Of a stretch of 33,257 bases of DNA, positions 7,410 through 14,711 are shown piece after piece. Under the pieces are notes generated by a model. It was not told where the DNA came from and searched no databases. It worked only from the letters and a program-made list of their open reading frames with translations. Source of the DNA: Pseudomonadota bacterium (lineage in GTDB: Bacteria; Desulfobacterota; SM23-61); the NCBI GenBank assembly GCA_018819135.1, contig JAHJQK010000219.1, positions 1 through 33,257 of the forward strand. Reading direction: 5' to 3'. Each line of letters opens with the position of its first letter. Positions within the stretch are counted from its first letter, which is position 1. The translations under genes were made by a program, and so were the position numbers.

Positions 7410-8234
7410 TTAACTCGGTTCTTCCCCGGTAGTCTTGCGATAGGGGCGCATTTGAAAAAGGATGAGGAAGAGTAATCCTGATACCGCGACGATTGTTCCG
7501 GAGGCCGGCCAGTCAAGATAGAAGGCCATAATCAGTCCAGCAAGGGCTGAAATCCCGGCCAGTGACGCCGAAACCGCCAGAGCTTCTTTAAAGCTTCTGG
7601 CCCACAGAAGAGCTGCCGCTGCCGGAATGACCAGTAGGGCGGAAACCAGCAAAATCCCCACCACTTTCATTCCCAAAACCACGGTCACCGCGGTCAGCAT
7701 AGCCATTAATGATTCCAGGCGACGGACCTTCACCCCCGAGACTTTGGCCGATTCGGAATCAAAAGTGAGATAAACAAATTCTTGATAAAAAAGGGCGATG
7801 GTGAATAATACAACCAGGGCCAGGACAAGGGCGACCCACACCTCTTCCGGGTCGATGGCCAGGACGTTCCCAAAGAGGTAACCGAAAAGATCCACATTGA
7901 AACTGCCCGCCAGGCTGACCAAGATGATTCCCAGGGCCATGCCCAGACTGCTGATGATCCCAATGGCCGTATCTCCGTAAAGCCCGGCCCGTTCTTTCAA
8001 TTTCAAAATTCCCAGAGCCGAAACGGCCGCAACCCCCAGGGCTACTAAAATCGGAGAAAGGTATAAAAAAAGGCCCAGGGCCACACCTCCGAAAGTAACA
8101 TGGGCCAAACCATGTCCGATCATTGCATCCCGCCTCAGGACCAGGAATACCCCGAGGATGGCGCAGGTGAGAGAGATTAAAAATCCGGCCAGCAAGGCCC
8201 TTTGCATGAAAGCGTATGCCAAAAAATTTTCCAT
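7410..8234 (-). CDS. znuB: Zinc/manganese ABC transporter permease
   Basis: The protein has 274 residues and belongs to the ABC-3 family of membrane permeases for Zn2+/Mn2+/Fe2+. About eight hydrophobic segments are visible. The cytoplasmic-loop motif region IGHGLAHVTFGGVALG, which contacts the ATPase, lies early in the protein, as in ZnuB. The ATG at 8234 is eight bases after the stop of the ATPase gene, with GAGAG as ribosome site. It is the third gene of a substrate-binding protein, ATPase, permease cassette, transcribed on the minus strand. Metal specificity (Zn versus Mn) cannot be read from the permease. Confidence 0.9.
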   Translation of the reverse strand: MENFLAYAFMQRALLAGFLISLTCAILGVFLVLRRDAMIGHGLAHVTFGGVALGLFLYLSPILVALGVAAVSALGILKLKERAGLYGDTAIGIISSLGMALGIILVSLAGSFNVDLFGYLFGNVLAIDPEEVWVALVLALVVLFTIALFYQEFVYLTFDSESAKVSGVKVRRLESLMAMLTAVTVVLGMKVVGILLVSALLVIPAAAALLWARSFKEALAVSASLAGISALAGLIMAFYLDWPASGTIVAVSGLLFLILFQMRPYRKTTGEEPS

Positions 8235-8242
8235 CTATACTC

Positions 8243-8998
8243 TCAGTGACGATGGCAGATTAGATGGTGTTCGCCGTGCAGAAGTTCCTGGACCATCTGC
8301 GAACTGCAAAATTCTTCGTGGGTCCCATGGAAAAACAGGCGCTGGTTAAGGCAAGCGACCTTGTTGGCGTGCTTGGTGATGATTCCGAAATCATGGGTGA
8401 TGAGGACAATCGTCAAGCCTTCCTTACGGTTGAGTTCGCCGAGCATGTCGTAAAAGCGGGCCTGAGTATCTGCGTCCACCCCGGCTGTAGGCTCGTCCAG
8501 GAAAAGGACATCCGGGCCATTGACAATGGCCCGGGCAATAAATACTCTTTGCTGCTGCCCTCCGGAAAGTTCCCCAATTCGCCGGCTTTTCAGCCCTTTT
8601 AAGCCCACCCGGTCCAACGCCTGATCGATGGACGACTCATCCTGCCGGGTGAGCAGGCGAGGAAATCTCTTGAGAGAGATGAGCCCCATGGCTACCACTT
8701 CCCGAACGGAAGCAGGAAAAGAAGAATCCAGGTGAACGGCTTTCTGGGGAACATACCCGATCCTCTGCCATTGAGTGAATTGGTCGCCCTTTTCCCCCAT
8801 TAAAGAGACTCGTCCCTTTGTTGGTTTCAAGAGCCCGAGGATAATGCGGATGAGGGTAGTCTTCCCTGACCCGTTGGGGCCTATCAAAGCCAGAAAGTCG
8901 CCAGCGGAAATGTCAACCGAGACGTCTTTTAACACTTGCAGGCCCTGCCAGTCGAGCGAGACATGCTCTACTTGAATTAAGGGGTTGTTACTGGTCAC
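8243..8998 (-). CDS. znuC: Zinc/manganese ABC transporter ATPase
   Basis: The protein has 251 residues. Seen: Walker A GPNGSGKTT (about 38-46), a Q-loop in GYVPQK, the ABC signature LSGGQQQR, Walker B VLFLDEPTAGVD, and the switch histidine in LITHDFG. It is closest in style to ZnuC/MntB-type ATPases. The start is GTG at 8998, overlapping the last 11 bases of the znuA-type gene, which implies translational coupling; an ATG two bases upstream is out of frame. The product energises uptake through the adjacent permease. Its C-terminal His residues (GEHHLICHRH) could bind metal, but this is speculative. Confidence 0.92.
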   Translation of the reverse strand: MTSNNPLIQVEHVSLDWQGLQVLKDVSVDISAGDFLALIGPNGSGKTTLIRIILGLLKPTKGRVSLMGEKGDQFTQWQRIGYVPQKAVHLDSSFPASVREVVAMGLISLKRFPRLLTRQDESSIDQALDRVGLKGLKSRRIGELSGGQQQRVFIARAIVNGPDVLFLDEPTAGVDADTQARFYDMLGELNRKEGLTIVLITHDFGIITKHANKVACLNQRLFFHGTHEEFCSSQMVQELLHGEHHLICHRH

Positions 8999-9950
8999 AT
9001 CCCAGCCCCCGGCGTAAATGATTCAGGTTTATTTCCATCAATTCCAGAAAGGTCGTTTTATTTTTCATCTGCTCTTTGGTCACATTGGCTCCCGTATGGA
9101 GAAGCAACGTGCCCAGGCCTGCTTCCTTGGCCAGTACCCGGGCCAACTTGGGGTTCACCAGGCTTTCAAAAAAGATAAACTTGACTTTATGGTTTTTTGC
9201 CGCCTGGACCACTTCGGCCAATTTTTTAGGAGTGGGTTCAGCATTGGGACTGATTCCATAGAGGGCGATTTGCTGCAAACCGTATCTTTGGGTTAAGTAA
9301 CCAAAGGCCGAATGACCTCCCAGGATCAACTGGCGCTGGCGACATGGCGATAAAGAAGACCGGTATTTCCGATCCAGAGCGTCCAGCTTGGATTTATAAG
9401 CGAAGGCTTTCGTCCTATAATGGGCGGAATTTCCGGGATCTTTTTCAGAAAAAGCTGTGGCAATCATTTCTACAATGTTCATGTCCAGGGAGAAGTCGAG
9501 CCAGATATGGGGGTCATTTTTCTCCCGCTGGCCGCGGCCGGGAGGCATTTGGGCTCCGTGGTTACGGTCCTTGGCGTCCAGCAAAGCCATCCCGCGACTG
9601 GCTTCCAATACTTGCAAGCGGCTGCTTTTGGTGGCCTTCAGTAAGTCTTCGACCCAGGGTTCCATGGCTTGGCCGGTATAAATAAAAATGTCAGCCTGGT
9701 TGATTCTGATTACCTCACTGGGTTTGGGTTCCCAGTTATGCGGTTCCGCTCCCGGCGGGAGAAGCAAATCCACCTGCACCTTTTCTTCTCCCACGGATCT
9801 GGCGAAGTCCTGCCAAGGGAAAAGGGTGGTGACAATTTTTAGTTTCGGCTGGGAATGACCGGCAGAAGGAGCAACCAGCAGGAAAAATAAAAATCCCATG
9901 AAGAAGAAAATCGTTCTCGGGAATGAAAGGCTGAAGGGTTCATTTTTCAT
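8988..9950 (-). CDS. znuA: Zinc/manganese ABC transporter substrate-binding protein
   Basis: The protein has 320 residues and belongs to the periplasmic cluster A-I metal-binding family. A signal peptide covers about 1-32 (FFFMGFLFFLLVAPSAGHS). Candidate metal ligands sit in the usual motifs: His in AEPHNWEPKP, His in DPHIWLD and His in GGHSAFGYL. The His-rich loop seen in many zinc-specific ZnuA proteins is reduced here to a short basic stretch (NHGAQMPPGRGQREKN), so zinc versus manganese is open. The ATG at 9950 has only a weak ribosome site; a second in-frame ATG at residue 18 would still leave a signal sequence. It is first of the A-C-B cassette, and the 11-base overlap with the ATPase gene supports one transcript. 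Confidence 0.9.
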   Translation of the reverse strand: MKNEPFSLSFPRTIFFFMGFLFFLLVAPSAGHSQPKLKIVTTLFPWQDFARSVGEEKVQVDLLLPPGAEPHNWEPKPSEVIRINQADIFIYTGQAMEPWVEDLLKATKSSRLQVLEASRGMALLDAKDRNHGAQMPPGRGQREKNDPHIWLDFSLDMNIVEMIATAFSEKDPGNSAHYRTKAFAYKSKLDALDRKYRSSLSPCRQRQLILGGHSAFGYLTQRYGLQQIALYGISPNAEPTPKKLAEVVQAAKNHKVKFIFFESLVNPKLARVLAKEAGLGTLLLHTGANVTKEQMKNKTTFLELMEINLNHLRRGLGCDQ

Positions 9951-10035
9951 TAGAAGTTAGTCTTTCCGTATCATGGTTCATGTCGATTCCAAAAAACGCC
10001 GATAAATTTTCCGTCTATAAAGGGGGGATCTGTCG

Positions 10036-10065
10036 TTTCTGCGAAAATCGGCGAAAATCTGCGTC
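10036..10065 (+). repeat. ATCTGCG phased repeat, copy 1
   Basis: TTTCTGCG, AAAATCGGCG and AAAATCTGCG follow at exact 10-base steps and end in TCC. The first two units are degenerate. Related copies are at 10868-10889 (inverted), 11011-11043 and 27597-27618. Confidence 0.6.
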
Positions 10066-10212
10066 CGATTTTATTAATAATATGCTACTGATTCTATCGA
10101 TTTTACCGGAGAGTTGCAAGAAGTTTTTGGCCCGCCATTCCGCTTCAAGAATCAAAAAGGATAGACAGCAAAGGGAAAATTCTATAGAATGTTGCTGGGG
10201 TTTTTTTGAGGC

Positions 10213-10242
10213 TTGACAATTTTCCGCATTTTCCCCAATAAA
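10213..10242 (+). promoter_or_regulatory. Possible sigma70-type promoter for the PAP2 gene
   Basis: A perfect TTGACA (10213-10218) is followed after 17-18 bases by a poor -10 (CAATAA/AATAAA, 10236-10242). It is correctly placed about 35 bases before the start at 10280. The -10 match is weak, so confidence is low. Confidence 0.35.
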
Positions 10243-10279
10243 TTTAATCTGATTCCATTAAAGTTGGTCTGTGATTATT

Positions 10280-10879
10280 ATGATTTCATTGTTGAACTCA
10301 TGGGATATTACTCTTTTTCGCCTCATCAACGGGCAAGGGCATAGTTATTTCTTGGATTGGTTCATGCCTTTCATGACCGATCTTAAAAACTTTCGGTATG
10401 TGCTTCCAGTTTTGGTGGTCTGGGTGCTGCTAAGGGAAAAGAAGGCGGGGATTGTTTTCCTGGTTTTTATCGGGCTTACCTTGGCGATCACCGACCCATT
10501 TTCCAGCCGCTTGCTTAAAGATTGGTTGGGCCGGATCCGCCCGTGTCATGTACTCGAAGAGGTCCGTCTGCTCACGGATTGCAACACCTCCTATTCTTTC
10601 CCTTCTTCCCATGCGGTGAACATTTTTGCCGCGGCCTTTTTTCTCTCCCAACCCTTGAAAAAATTATCTCCCTTGTTCTTTGGTATCGCCGGGATTGTAG
10701 GATACTCGCGGATCTATATTGGCATCCATTATCCTTTGGACGTCATCGGGGGAGCGACCATCGGTCTGCTTATCGCCTGGCCGATGCGGTGGCTGAAAGA
10801 TCAGGTCGTGGCGCGGTGGATTCAACCGCCCGGTTGGAAAATTGCTAAAAAAGGCAGAAATTTTATTGGACGCAGATGA
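10280..10879 (+). CDS. PAP2-family membrane phosphatase
   Basis: The protein has 199 residues and belongs to the type 2 phosphatidic acid phosphatase family, acting on lipid phosphates such as undecaprenyl pyrophosphate or phosphatidylglycerophosphate at the membrane. All three catalytic blocks are present: KDWLGRIRP (K-X6-RP), PSSH in place of PSGH, and SRIYIGIHYPLD (SR-X5-H-X3-D). Four to six membrane segments are interspersed. The ATG at 10280 is taken as start; a GTG at 10271 is in frame and also possible, and neither has a strong ribosome site. The last codons (GRR-stop) are supplied by an inverted ATCTGCG repeat, so the repeat sets the C-terminus. The physiological substrate is not readable. 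Confidence 0.88.
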   Translation: MISLLNSWDITLFRLINGQGHSYFLDWFMPFMTDLKNFRYVLPVLVVWVLLREKKAGIVFLVFIGLTLAITDPFSSRLLKDWLGRIRPCHVLEEVRLLTDCNTSYSFPSSHAVNIFAAAFFLSQPLKKLSPLFFGIAGIVGYSRIYIGIHYPLDVIGGATIGLLIAWPMRWLKDQVVARWIQPPGWKIAKKGRNFIGRR

Positions 10880-10889
10880 ACGCAGATTT
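10868..10889 (-). repeat. ATCTGCG phased repeat, copy 2 (inverted)
   Basis: On the minus strand it reads AAATCTGCG, TTCATCTGCG, TCC with a 10-base period. It overlaps the PAP2 stop codon (10877-10879). Confidence 0.65.
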
Positions 10890-11010
10890 TCAGGATTTTA
10901 TACTCAGCAAACTACAGTTAAAAGAAAAGGGAAACATTAAAAAAATTCGAACGGCGTGAGAGCGCAAAGTGCATTTACGCCTGACGCCTGGCGACTTACG
11001 GTTTAATAAT

Positions 11011-11043
11011 TTTATCTGCGTTTATCTGCGCCAATCTGCGTCC
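11011..11043 (+). repeat. ATCTGCG phased repeat, copy 3
   Basis: Three exact 10-base units, TTTATCTGCG, TTTATCTGCG and CCAATCTGCG, are followed by TCC. It is the best-preserved copy in the window and lies about 40 bases before the ThDP-enzyme start. Confidence 0.75.
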
Positions 11044-11083
11044 TAATGAATTATCCTCATGAATTAAATGAAAGGCGAAAAAA

Positions 11084-12685
11084 ATGAGAAACAATGCGGA
11101 AATCGTTGTCGAGGCACTGGAACGAATCGGAACCCGATATGTTTTCGGATATCCCGGAGGGCAGAACGTCCGGTTTATCGAAGCCATGCACGGCAGCAAA
11201 ACTGAATTTGTGCTGGTGACCCATGAGGCCTGCGCGGGTTTCATGGCCGATGTCTATGGGCGCCTTACCGGAAAGCCCGGCGCCTGTCTTTCTACCTTAG
11301 GCCCGGGGGCGACCAACATGACCACGGGAGTGGGGAACGCTTTCCTGGACCGGGTTCCGCTGCTGGCCTTTACGGCTCAGATGGGAAAATTTTGGCAAGG
11401 GCGGACGGTGCAGATGCATATCGATCATCAGAAACTTTACGCACCGATCACCAAATGGAGCGCAGTGCTGGAAACCGGCAAGGTTTTTTCCACAATGAAA
11501 AAGGCTGTGGAAATATCCCTGGCTGAGCAGCCCGGTCCTGTTCATCTGGATTTTCCCGAAGACATGGCCGATGAGCTTTCGGCTGAGAAACCCGGAGATT
11601 TTTTTCTCTCTCCCCGTCCTCTCGCTCCTTTCGACCGAGAGGCGTTAAAAAAGGCCGAAGCATTGATCCGGAAAGCCCAATATCCCATTGTGGCTGTGGG
11701 GTTGACCATGAATCGGGCCGGGGCGACCAAAGAACTCAGGGACTTTGTCGCTAAACATCGCCTCCCCGTCGTCACTACCTTGATGGCCAAGGGGCAGGTC
11801 GCGGAAGAAGGATCCCAGCTTGTAGGGGTCGTAGGACGGGCGCGTAGAGACATCGTCGCCGAATACTACAAGCCTGCCGACCTGGCCATTGCCATCGGCT
11901 ATGACCCGGTTGAGTTCAATTACGAAGATTGGGTGCGCAAGGACCTTCCGATTGTGCACATCGACACCGTTCCTGCGGATATCGCCAGCGGGTATTCCGT
12001 CCCCTGTCAGGTTATTGGGGATATCCGGGAAATCCTCAAGAGCCTATCGGGACTGGACAGATTGCAGCACCGCTGGGACTTAGAAGCGCTGCGGGCTCAC
12101 CGGCAGAAGCTTTACCGGGCCTTGACCCCGCCGCAGGCGAATTTTTCACCCCACCATGCCCTTCTGGCCATGCGGGAAATCCTTCCAGCGGACGGCATCC
12201 TGGTGGCAGATGTGGGAGCGCATACCCATATTATCGGCCAGCTCTGGGATGCGAGAGGGCCGGGGAATTTCCTTGTTTCCAATGGCTGGTCTTCCATGGG
12301 TTTCGGCATCCCGGCAGCCATCGCCGCCAAACTGGTACTGCCGGAGCGGCCAGTAGTGGCCTGCGTTGGCGACGGCGGGTTTCTGATGATGGTAGGGGGG
12401 ATTAACACGGCTGTGCGTCTGAAGCTTCCAGTTGTTTTTGTAGTTTTTCGCGATTGCTTTCTGAGCCTGATCAAAGTGAAGCAGAGCCGAAAAGAATATC
12501 ACCGGTATGGTGTAGAGCTGTTTGGCCCTGAATATGCTGCGAGCGATAACTTATTCGGGGCGAAAGTGGTCGTAGCCCGGGCGGAAGAAGAGTTCCGTGA
12601 TGCTTTGCAGCGGGGGCTGAAGGGGAATGCGCCATTGGTCATCGAGGCGGTGGTAGACCCGACGGAGTACGACTCCATTATTTAA
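11084..12685 (+). CDS. Thiamine diphosphate-dependent enzyme, acetolactate-synthase-like
   Basis: The protein has 533 residues with the three-domain ThDP fold of acetolactate synthase and benzoylformate/oxalyl-CoA decarboxylase relatives. The N-terminal PYR domain carries the activating glutamate E48 in THEACAGFMADVYGRLTG. A central nucleotide-fold domain follows, then a C-terminal PP domain with the metal motif GDGGFLM and, 27 residues after its Asp, VVFRDCFLSLIK. In most relatives this second part reads ND..LG; here Arg replaces the Asn before the metal-ligand Asp, and Ser replaces the Gly. There is no neighbouring ilvN regulatory subunit and no other branched-chain biosynthesis gene, so a catabolic decarboxylase or carboligase role is as likely as valine/isoleucine synthesis. 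The ATG at 11084 follows AAAGGCG. The protein is cytosolic. Confidence 0.85.
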   Translation: MRNNAEIVVEALERIGTRYVFGYPGGQNVRFIEAMHGSKTEFVLVTHEACAGFMADVYGRLTGKPGACLSTLGPGATNMTTGVGNAFLDRVPLLAFTAQMGKFWQGRTVQMHIDHQKLYAPITKWSAVLETGKVFSTMKKAVEISLAEQPGPVHLDFPEDMADELSAEKPGDFFLSPRPLAPFDREALKKAEALIRKAQYPIVAVGLTMNRAGATKELRDFVAKHRLPVVTTLMAKGQVAEEGSQLVGVVGRARRDIVAEYYKPADLAIAIGYDPVEFNYEDWVRKDLPIVHIDTVPADIASGYSVPCQVIGDIREILKSLSGLDRLQHRWDLEALRAHRQKLYRALTPPQANFSPHHALLAMREILPADGILVADVGAHTHIIGQLWDARGPGNFLVSNGWSSMGFGIPAAIAAKLVLPERPVVACVGDGGFLMMVGGINTAVRLKLPVVFVVFRDCFLSLIKVKQSRKEYHRYGVELFGPEYAASDNLFGAKVVVARAEEEFRDALQRGLKGNAPLVIEAVVDPTEYDSII

Positions 12686-12739
12686 ATTTGGAGCCCCTGG
12701 CCCGGGGCAATGGGAAGCGAAAAAAAGCGAAAAAAAATA

Positions 12740-12768
12740 TTGACAAAGTCTTAAAAAGGCCATATATT
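12740..12768 (+). promoter_or_regulatory. Sigma70-type promoter for the PxxKW gene
   Basis: TTGACA (12740-12745), a 17-base spacer and TATATT (12763-12768) are near-consensus. Transcription would begin near 12775, giving a leader of about 90 bases that contains an intrinsic terminator before the gene. Confidence 0.75.
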
Positions 12769-12791
12769 GGGTCATAATTAAGCTCTCCTAA

Positions 12792-12850
12792 ATTTATTTT
12801 TCCGGGGGGCAAAATAAATGATCAGGTCTTTGGCCTGATCAATTTTTTTT
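12792..12850 (+). terminator. Leader hairpin plus intrinsic terminator (candidate attenuator)
   Basis: Hairpin 1: ATTTATTTT (12792-12800) pairs perfectly with AAAATAAAT (12811-12819) around TCCGGGGGGC. Hairpin 2: TGATCAGG (12819-12826) pairs with CCTGATCA (12834-12841), followed by AA... and eight T residues (12843-12850). The two share base 12819. The terminator lies after the promoter at 12740 and only a few bases before the GGGAGG ribosome site of the next gene, so it also could end read-through from the ThDP gene, but it must be bypassed to express the PxxKW gene. Confidence 0.75.
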
Positions 12851-12864
12851 ATGGGAGGTCGGAG

Positions 12865-13152
12865 ATGGTTTGCGAAGTGATCAAAATTGGGAGGGAGTGC
12901 GCCCTCATGGGCAAAAAAGGGTGCTCCTTCAATGGAGGGAAATGCTATCCGATTGTCGACCGCTGCCAGGGTTGCGAGCGAGTGACAGTGTTTCCTGCAG
13001 GCGAATACTGTATTGCTTGCCCGGACCCGGCAGCAAAATGGTCTGGTCGCGACTGCAATTTAGGTACGCATATTGTAAAAGAAAAGGCTCCCGAGGCAAC
13101 CAAGTCAGTGGATCCCCTCAAGGCTTCCAAGAGAAAAGCTGCCGGAAGATAA
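12865..13152 (+). CDS. PxxKW-family small cysteine-rich protein
   Basis: The protein has 95 residues and nine cysteines (C3, C12, C20, C27, C34, C37, C49, C52, C64), including two CXXC pairs. The motif PAAKW (residues 55-59) gives this family its name. It is known from anaerobic deltaproteobacteria and has no assigned function; the Cys spacing suggests metal or iron-sulfur binding. The C-terminal 25 residues are Lys-rich and probably disordered. No signal peptide or membrane segment is seen, so it is expected in the cytosol. The ATG at 12865 follows GGGAGGTCGGAG. It has its own near-consensus promoter at 12740, and an intrinsic terminator in the leader suggests regulated read-through. Family recognition is from memory of the motif; the function is unknown. 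Confidence 0.8.
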   Translation: MVCEVIKIGRECALMGKKGCSFNGGKCYPIVDRCQGCERVTVFPAGEYCIACPDPAAKWSGRDCNLGTHIVKEKAPEATKSVDPLKASKRKAAGR

Positions 13153-13287
13153 TTTTTCTGCGGAACTGCCTTTTTAAATACCTCTAAAAAAGATTAGAGC
13201 TGCAAAGGTAAAGGCTGGGCGTTTTCCTCCTGGATGGTTTTGGTCTGCGGAGGGAGCTGGGCCGGGAAAAGGGTTTAGAAAAGGAAC

Positions 13288-13316
13288 TTGACACATACCT
13301 GGGATTCATTTAGAAT
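13288..13316 (+). promoter_or_regulatory. Sigma70-type promoter for tRNA-fMet
   Basis: TTGACA (13288-13293), a 17-base spacer and TAGAAT (13311-13316) lie immediately before the tRNA, whose first base is 13329. Confidence 0.8.
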
Positions 13317-13328
13317 TGAATAAAATGA

Positions 13329-13405
<77 letters not shown>

Positions 13406-13412
13406 AGTAAAA

Positions 13413-13745
13413 TCAAGGGGTTGCGCAGTCTGTGGCAACCCCTTTTTCTTTGGACTGTACCACCTTTTGTACCACCCTCCCGTTGATCCTATCCAAGACC
13501 TCAACCCCAGCACGGAGGCTCTCAGAGTGGTGGTGAGCATACCACATAATCATGATAATGGTTTTCCATCTCCCCAATTTCTGCACGGTGTAAATGTCGA
13601 CCCCTGCTTGAACAAGCCGCGTAGCAAAGGTATGGCGCAAATCGTGAAACCGAAGCTTGGCGATACCCGCCTTTTTGGTCACGGAATAGAACGCCCTCAA
13701 AAGATTCCTGGCATCGATGGGATTCCCATTTCCGGGGGTCTGGGG
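13413..13745 (-). pseudogene. C-terminal fragment of a tyrosine recombinase (phage/ICE integrase)
   Basis: About 110 codons remain. They hold the C-terminal catalytic core: HDLRHTFATRLVQAGVD with the HxxR box, LGRWKTI where most relatives have LGHKTI, and the probable nucleophile Tyr in WYAHHHSESLR. The N-terminal DNA-binding and core-binding domains are missing. The frame stays open upstream (NGNPIDARNLLRAFYS) until it meets a TGA inside the inverted end of the adjacent transposase unit at about 13746, so that insertion is the likely cause of truncation. The 3' end lies eight bases from the 3' end of tRNA-fMet, the classical position for an integrase beside its attachment site. No second copy of the tRNA 3' end was found in the window, so the rest of the element is gone. 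Confidence 0.82.
13415..13447 (+). terminator. Intrinsic terminator after tRNA-fMet
   Basis: GGGGTTGC (13417-13424) pairs perfectly with GCAACCCC (13435-13442), followed by five T residues (13443-13447). It overlaps the 3' end of the integrase remnant on the opposite strand. Confidence 0.82.
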
Positions 13746-14665
13746 TCAGGTCTATATTTTTTGCATTTTGTTTCTTTGTTTCATGATTCTGCTCACGGAC
13801 GTAAAATGTAAACCAAGAAAATCCGCAACCTCCCGCTGGGTATACCCATGACCCTCCACCGCCTCAACCACCTTTCCGTCTCTTCTGGGCCTATTTCGCC
13901 TAACCCCCTCCTTGAATATCTCTTCAAGTCCCGGCCGGCTGACAAACCGCTGGCTCTTCGGAATCTCAGGAATATCCTTGTGCCTTCGGAGGTGATCGAT
14001 AAGCCCCTCAACAAACGCAACTCCTCCCAGGATCGCCTGCCCCTGCACTTCACTCCAGATCTATTCCTGCCCTATCCCCCCCTGAACAAATTGCCGATAT
14101 TCCTTCTCGGCCTTCCCTCTGTCCCCACTGAATTGCCGAAGTAACCATCCCGGGTTTAAACAAGGATAAGGCTTTTTCCTGCCCGCCGTGGCTTGGTAGC
14201 TGCTCCATGGCCAGTCTCCCGGTCTCTCTACAGTCCCAGCCCTGACCGGGTTTAAGATAATATACCGGCCCACTTCCAGCAGATGGCTGTCTTTCTGGAT
14301 GAGGATGGCCTTGTACCGACCCTAGAAAAGATGTCCCGGTCTCTTGTGACGCCGGTTGAACGCTTGGGTATAGACCCCGTTTAACTGCCGCATGCCGAGA
14401 GCAATATTGCCATCGGGTGTCTCGATGAGCAGATGATTGTCCATCAGGCAGTAGGCATGGCAGATCCAGTTATAGCGGCTGTTGACCTGATGGAGAATAT
14501 TGAGGAAGGTCTCCGGGTCCTGGTCGTCCTTAAAGATGGCTTTCTTTTCATTGCCCCGGGAGGTAACGTGGTAAACGGCGCCAGAGTATTCGATGCGCAG
14601 CGGGCGAGCCATAATCGAACCGTAGCATATCTTAACAAAAAATGCTAACTAAATAGACCTGACCC
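13742..14665. mobile_element. REP-associated tyrosine transposase unit (decayed)
   Basis: Perfect 13-base inverted ends, GGGTCAGGTCTAT (13743-13755) and ATAGACCTGACCC (14653-14665), bracket a single REP-associated Y1 transposase gene. GGTCAGGTCTA-type ends are familiar around such genes in deltaproteobacteria. The unit separates an integrase remnant from the TRAP transporter operon. The transposase has several lesions, so the unit is not autonomous. Confidence 0.75.
13752..14612 (-). pseudogene. REP-associated Y1/HUH transposase, broken
   Basis: One frame spans the whole gene but contains two in-frame TAG codons, at 14322-14324 (after GHLF, where relatives have Gln: GHLFQGRYKAIL) and at 14061-14063 (after GIGQE). 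The N-terminus MARPLRIEYSGAVYHVTSRG is typical of the IS200/IS605-like TnpA_REP family. The HUH motif, normally MDNHYHLL, reads MDNHLL, so a six-base deletion has removed the second His. The C-terminal domain (GYTQREVADFLGLHFTSVSR) is a DnaA-like helix-turn-helix often fused to these proteins. The final stop lies in the element's inverted end. TAG is used as a normal stop by intact genes nearby (3783-3785, 24849-24851), so recoding is unlikely and this is a pseudogene. Confidence 0.85.
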
Positions 14666-14711
14666 GTAACAAATGTCACTTCTCTATGATGGACAGCGTC
14701 AAATGCCTTTC

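Larger units (their letters stand above)
9951..10279. other. Divergent intergenic region between znuA and PAP2 genes
   Basis: This stretch of about 330 bases carries no supported gene. It holds one copy of the ATCTGCG phased repeat (10036-10065) and a TTGACA box (10213-10218) directed at the PAP2 gene. A 78-codon plus-strand open frame at 9980-10216 crosses the repeat and has no protein-like features. I could not identify a convincing Zur-type operator before znuA. Confidence 0.5.

Noticed and set aside
9980-10216. A possible 78-residue protein
   Set aside because: It crosses the ATCTGCG repeat, has no ribosome site and no recognisable motif.
11011-11043. CRISPR array
   Set aside because: Units are 10 bases with no unique spacers; it is a short phased repeat.
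13752-14612. Amber recoding (pyrrolysine or suppressor) in the transposase
   Set aside because: The two TAGs replace different residues (Gln and probably Ser), the HUH motif is also deleted, and intact neighbours end in TAG.
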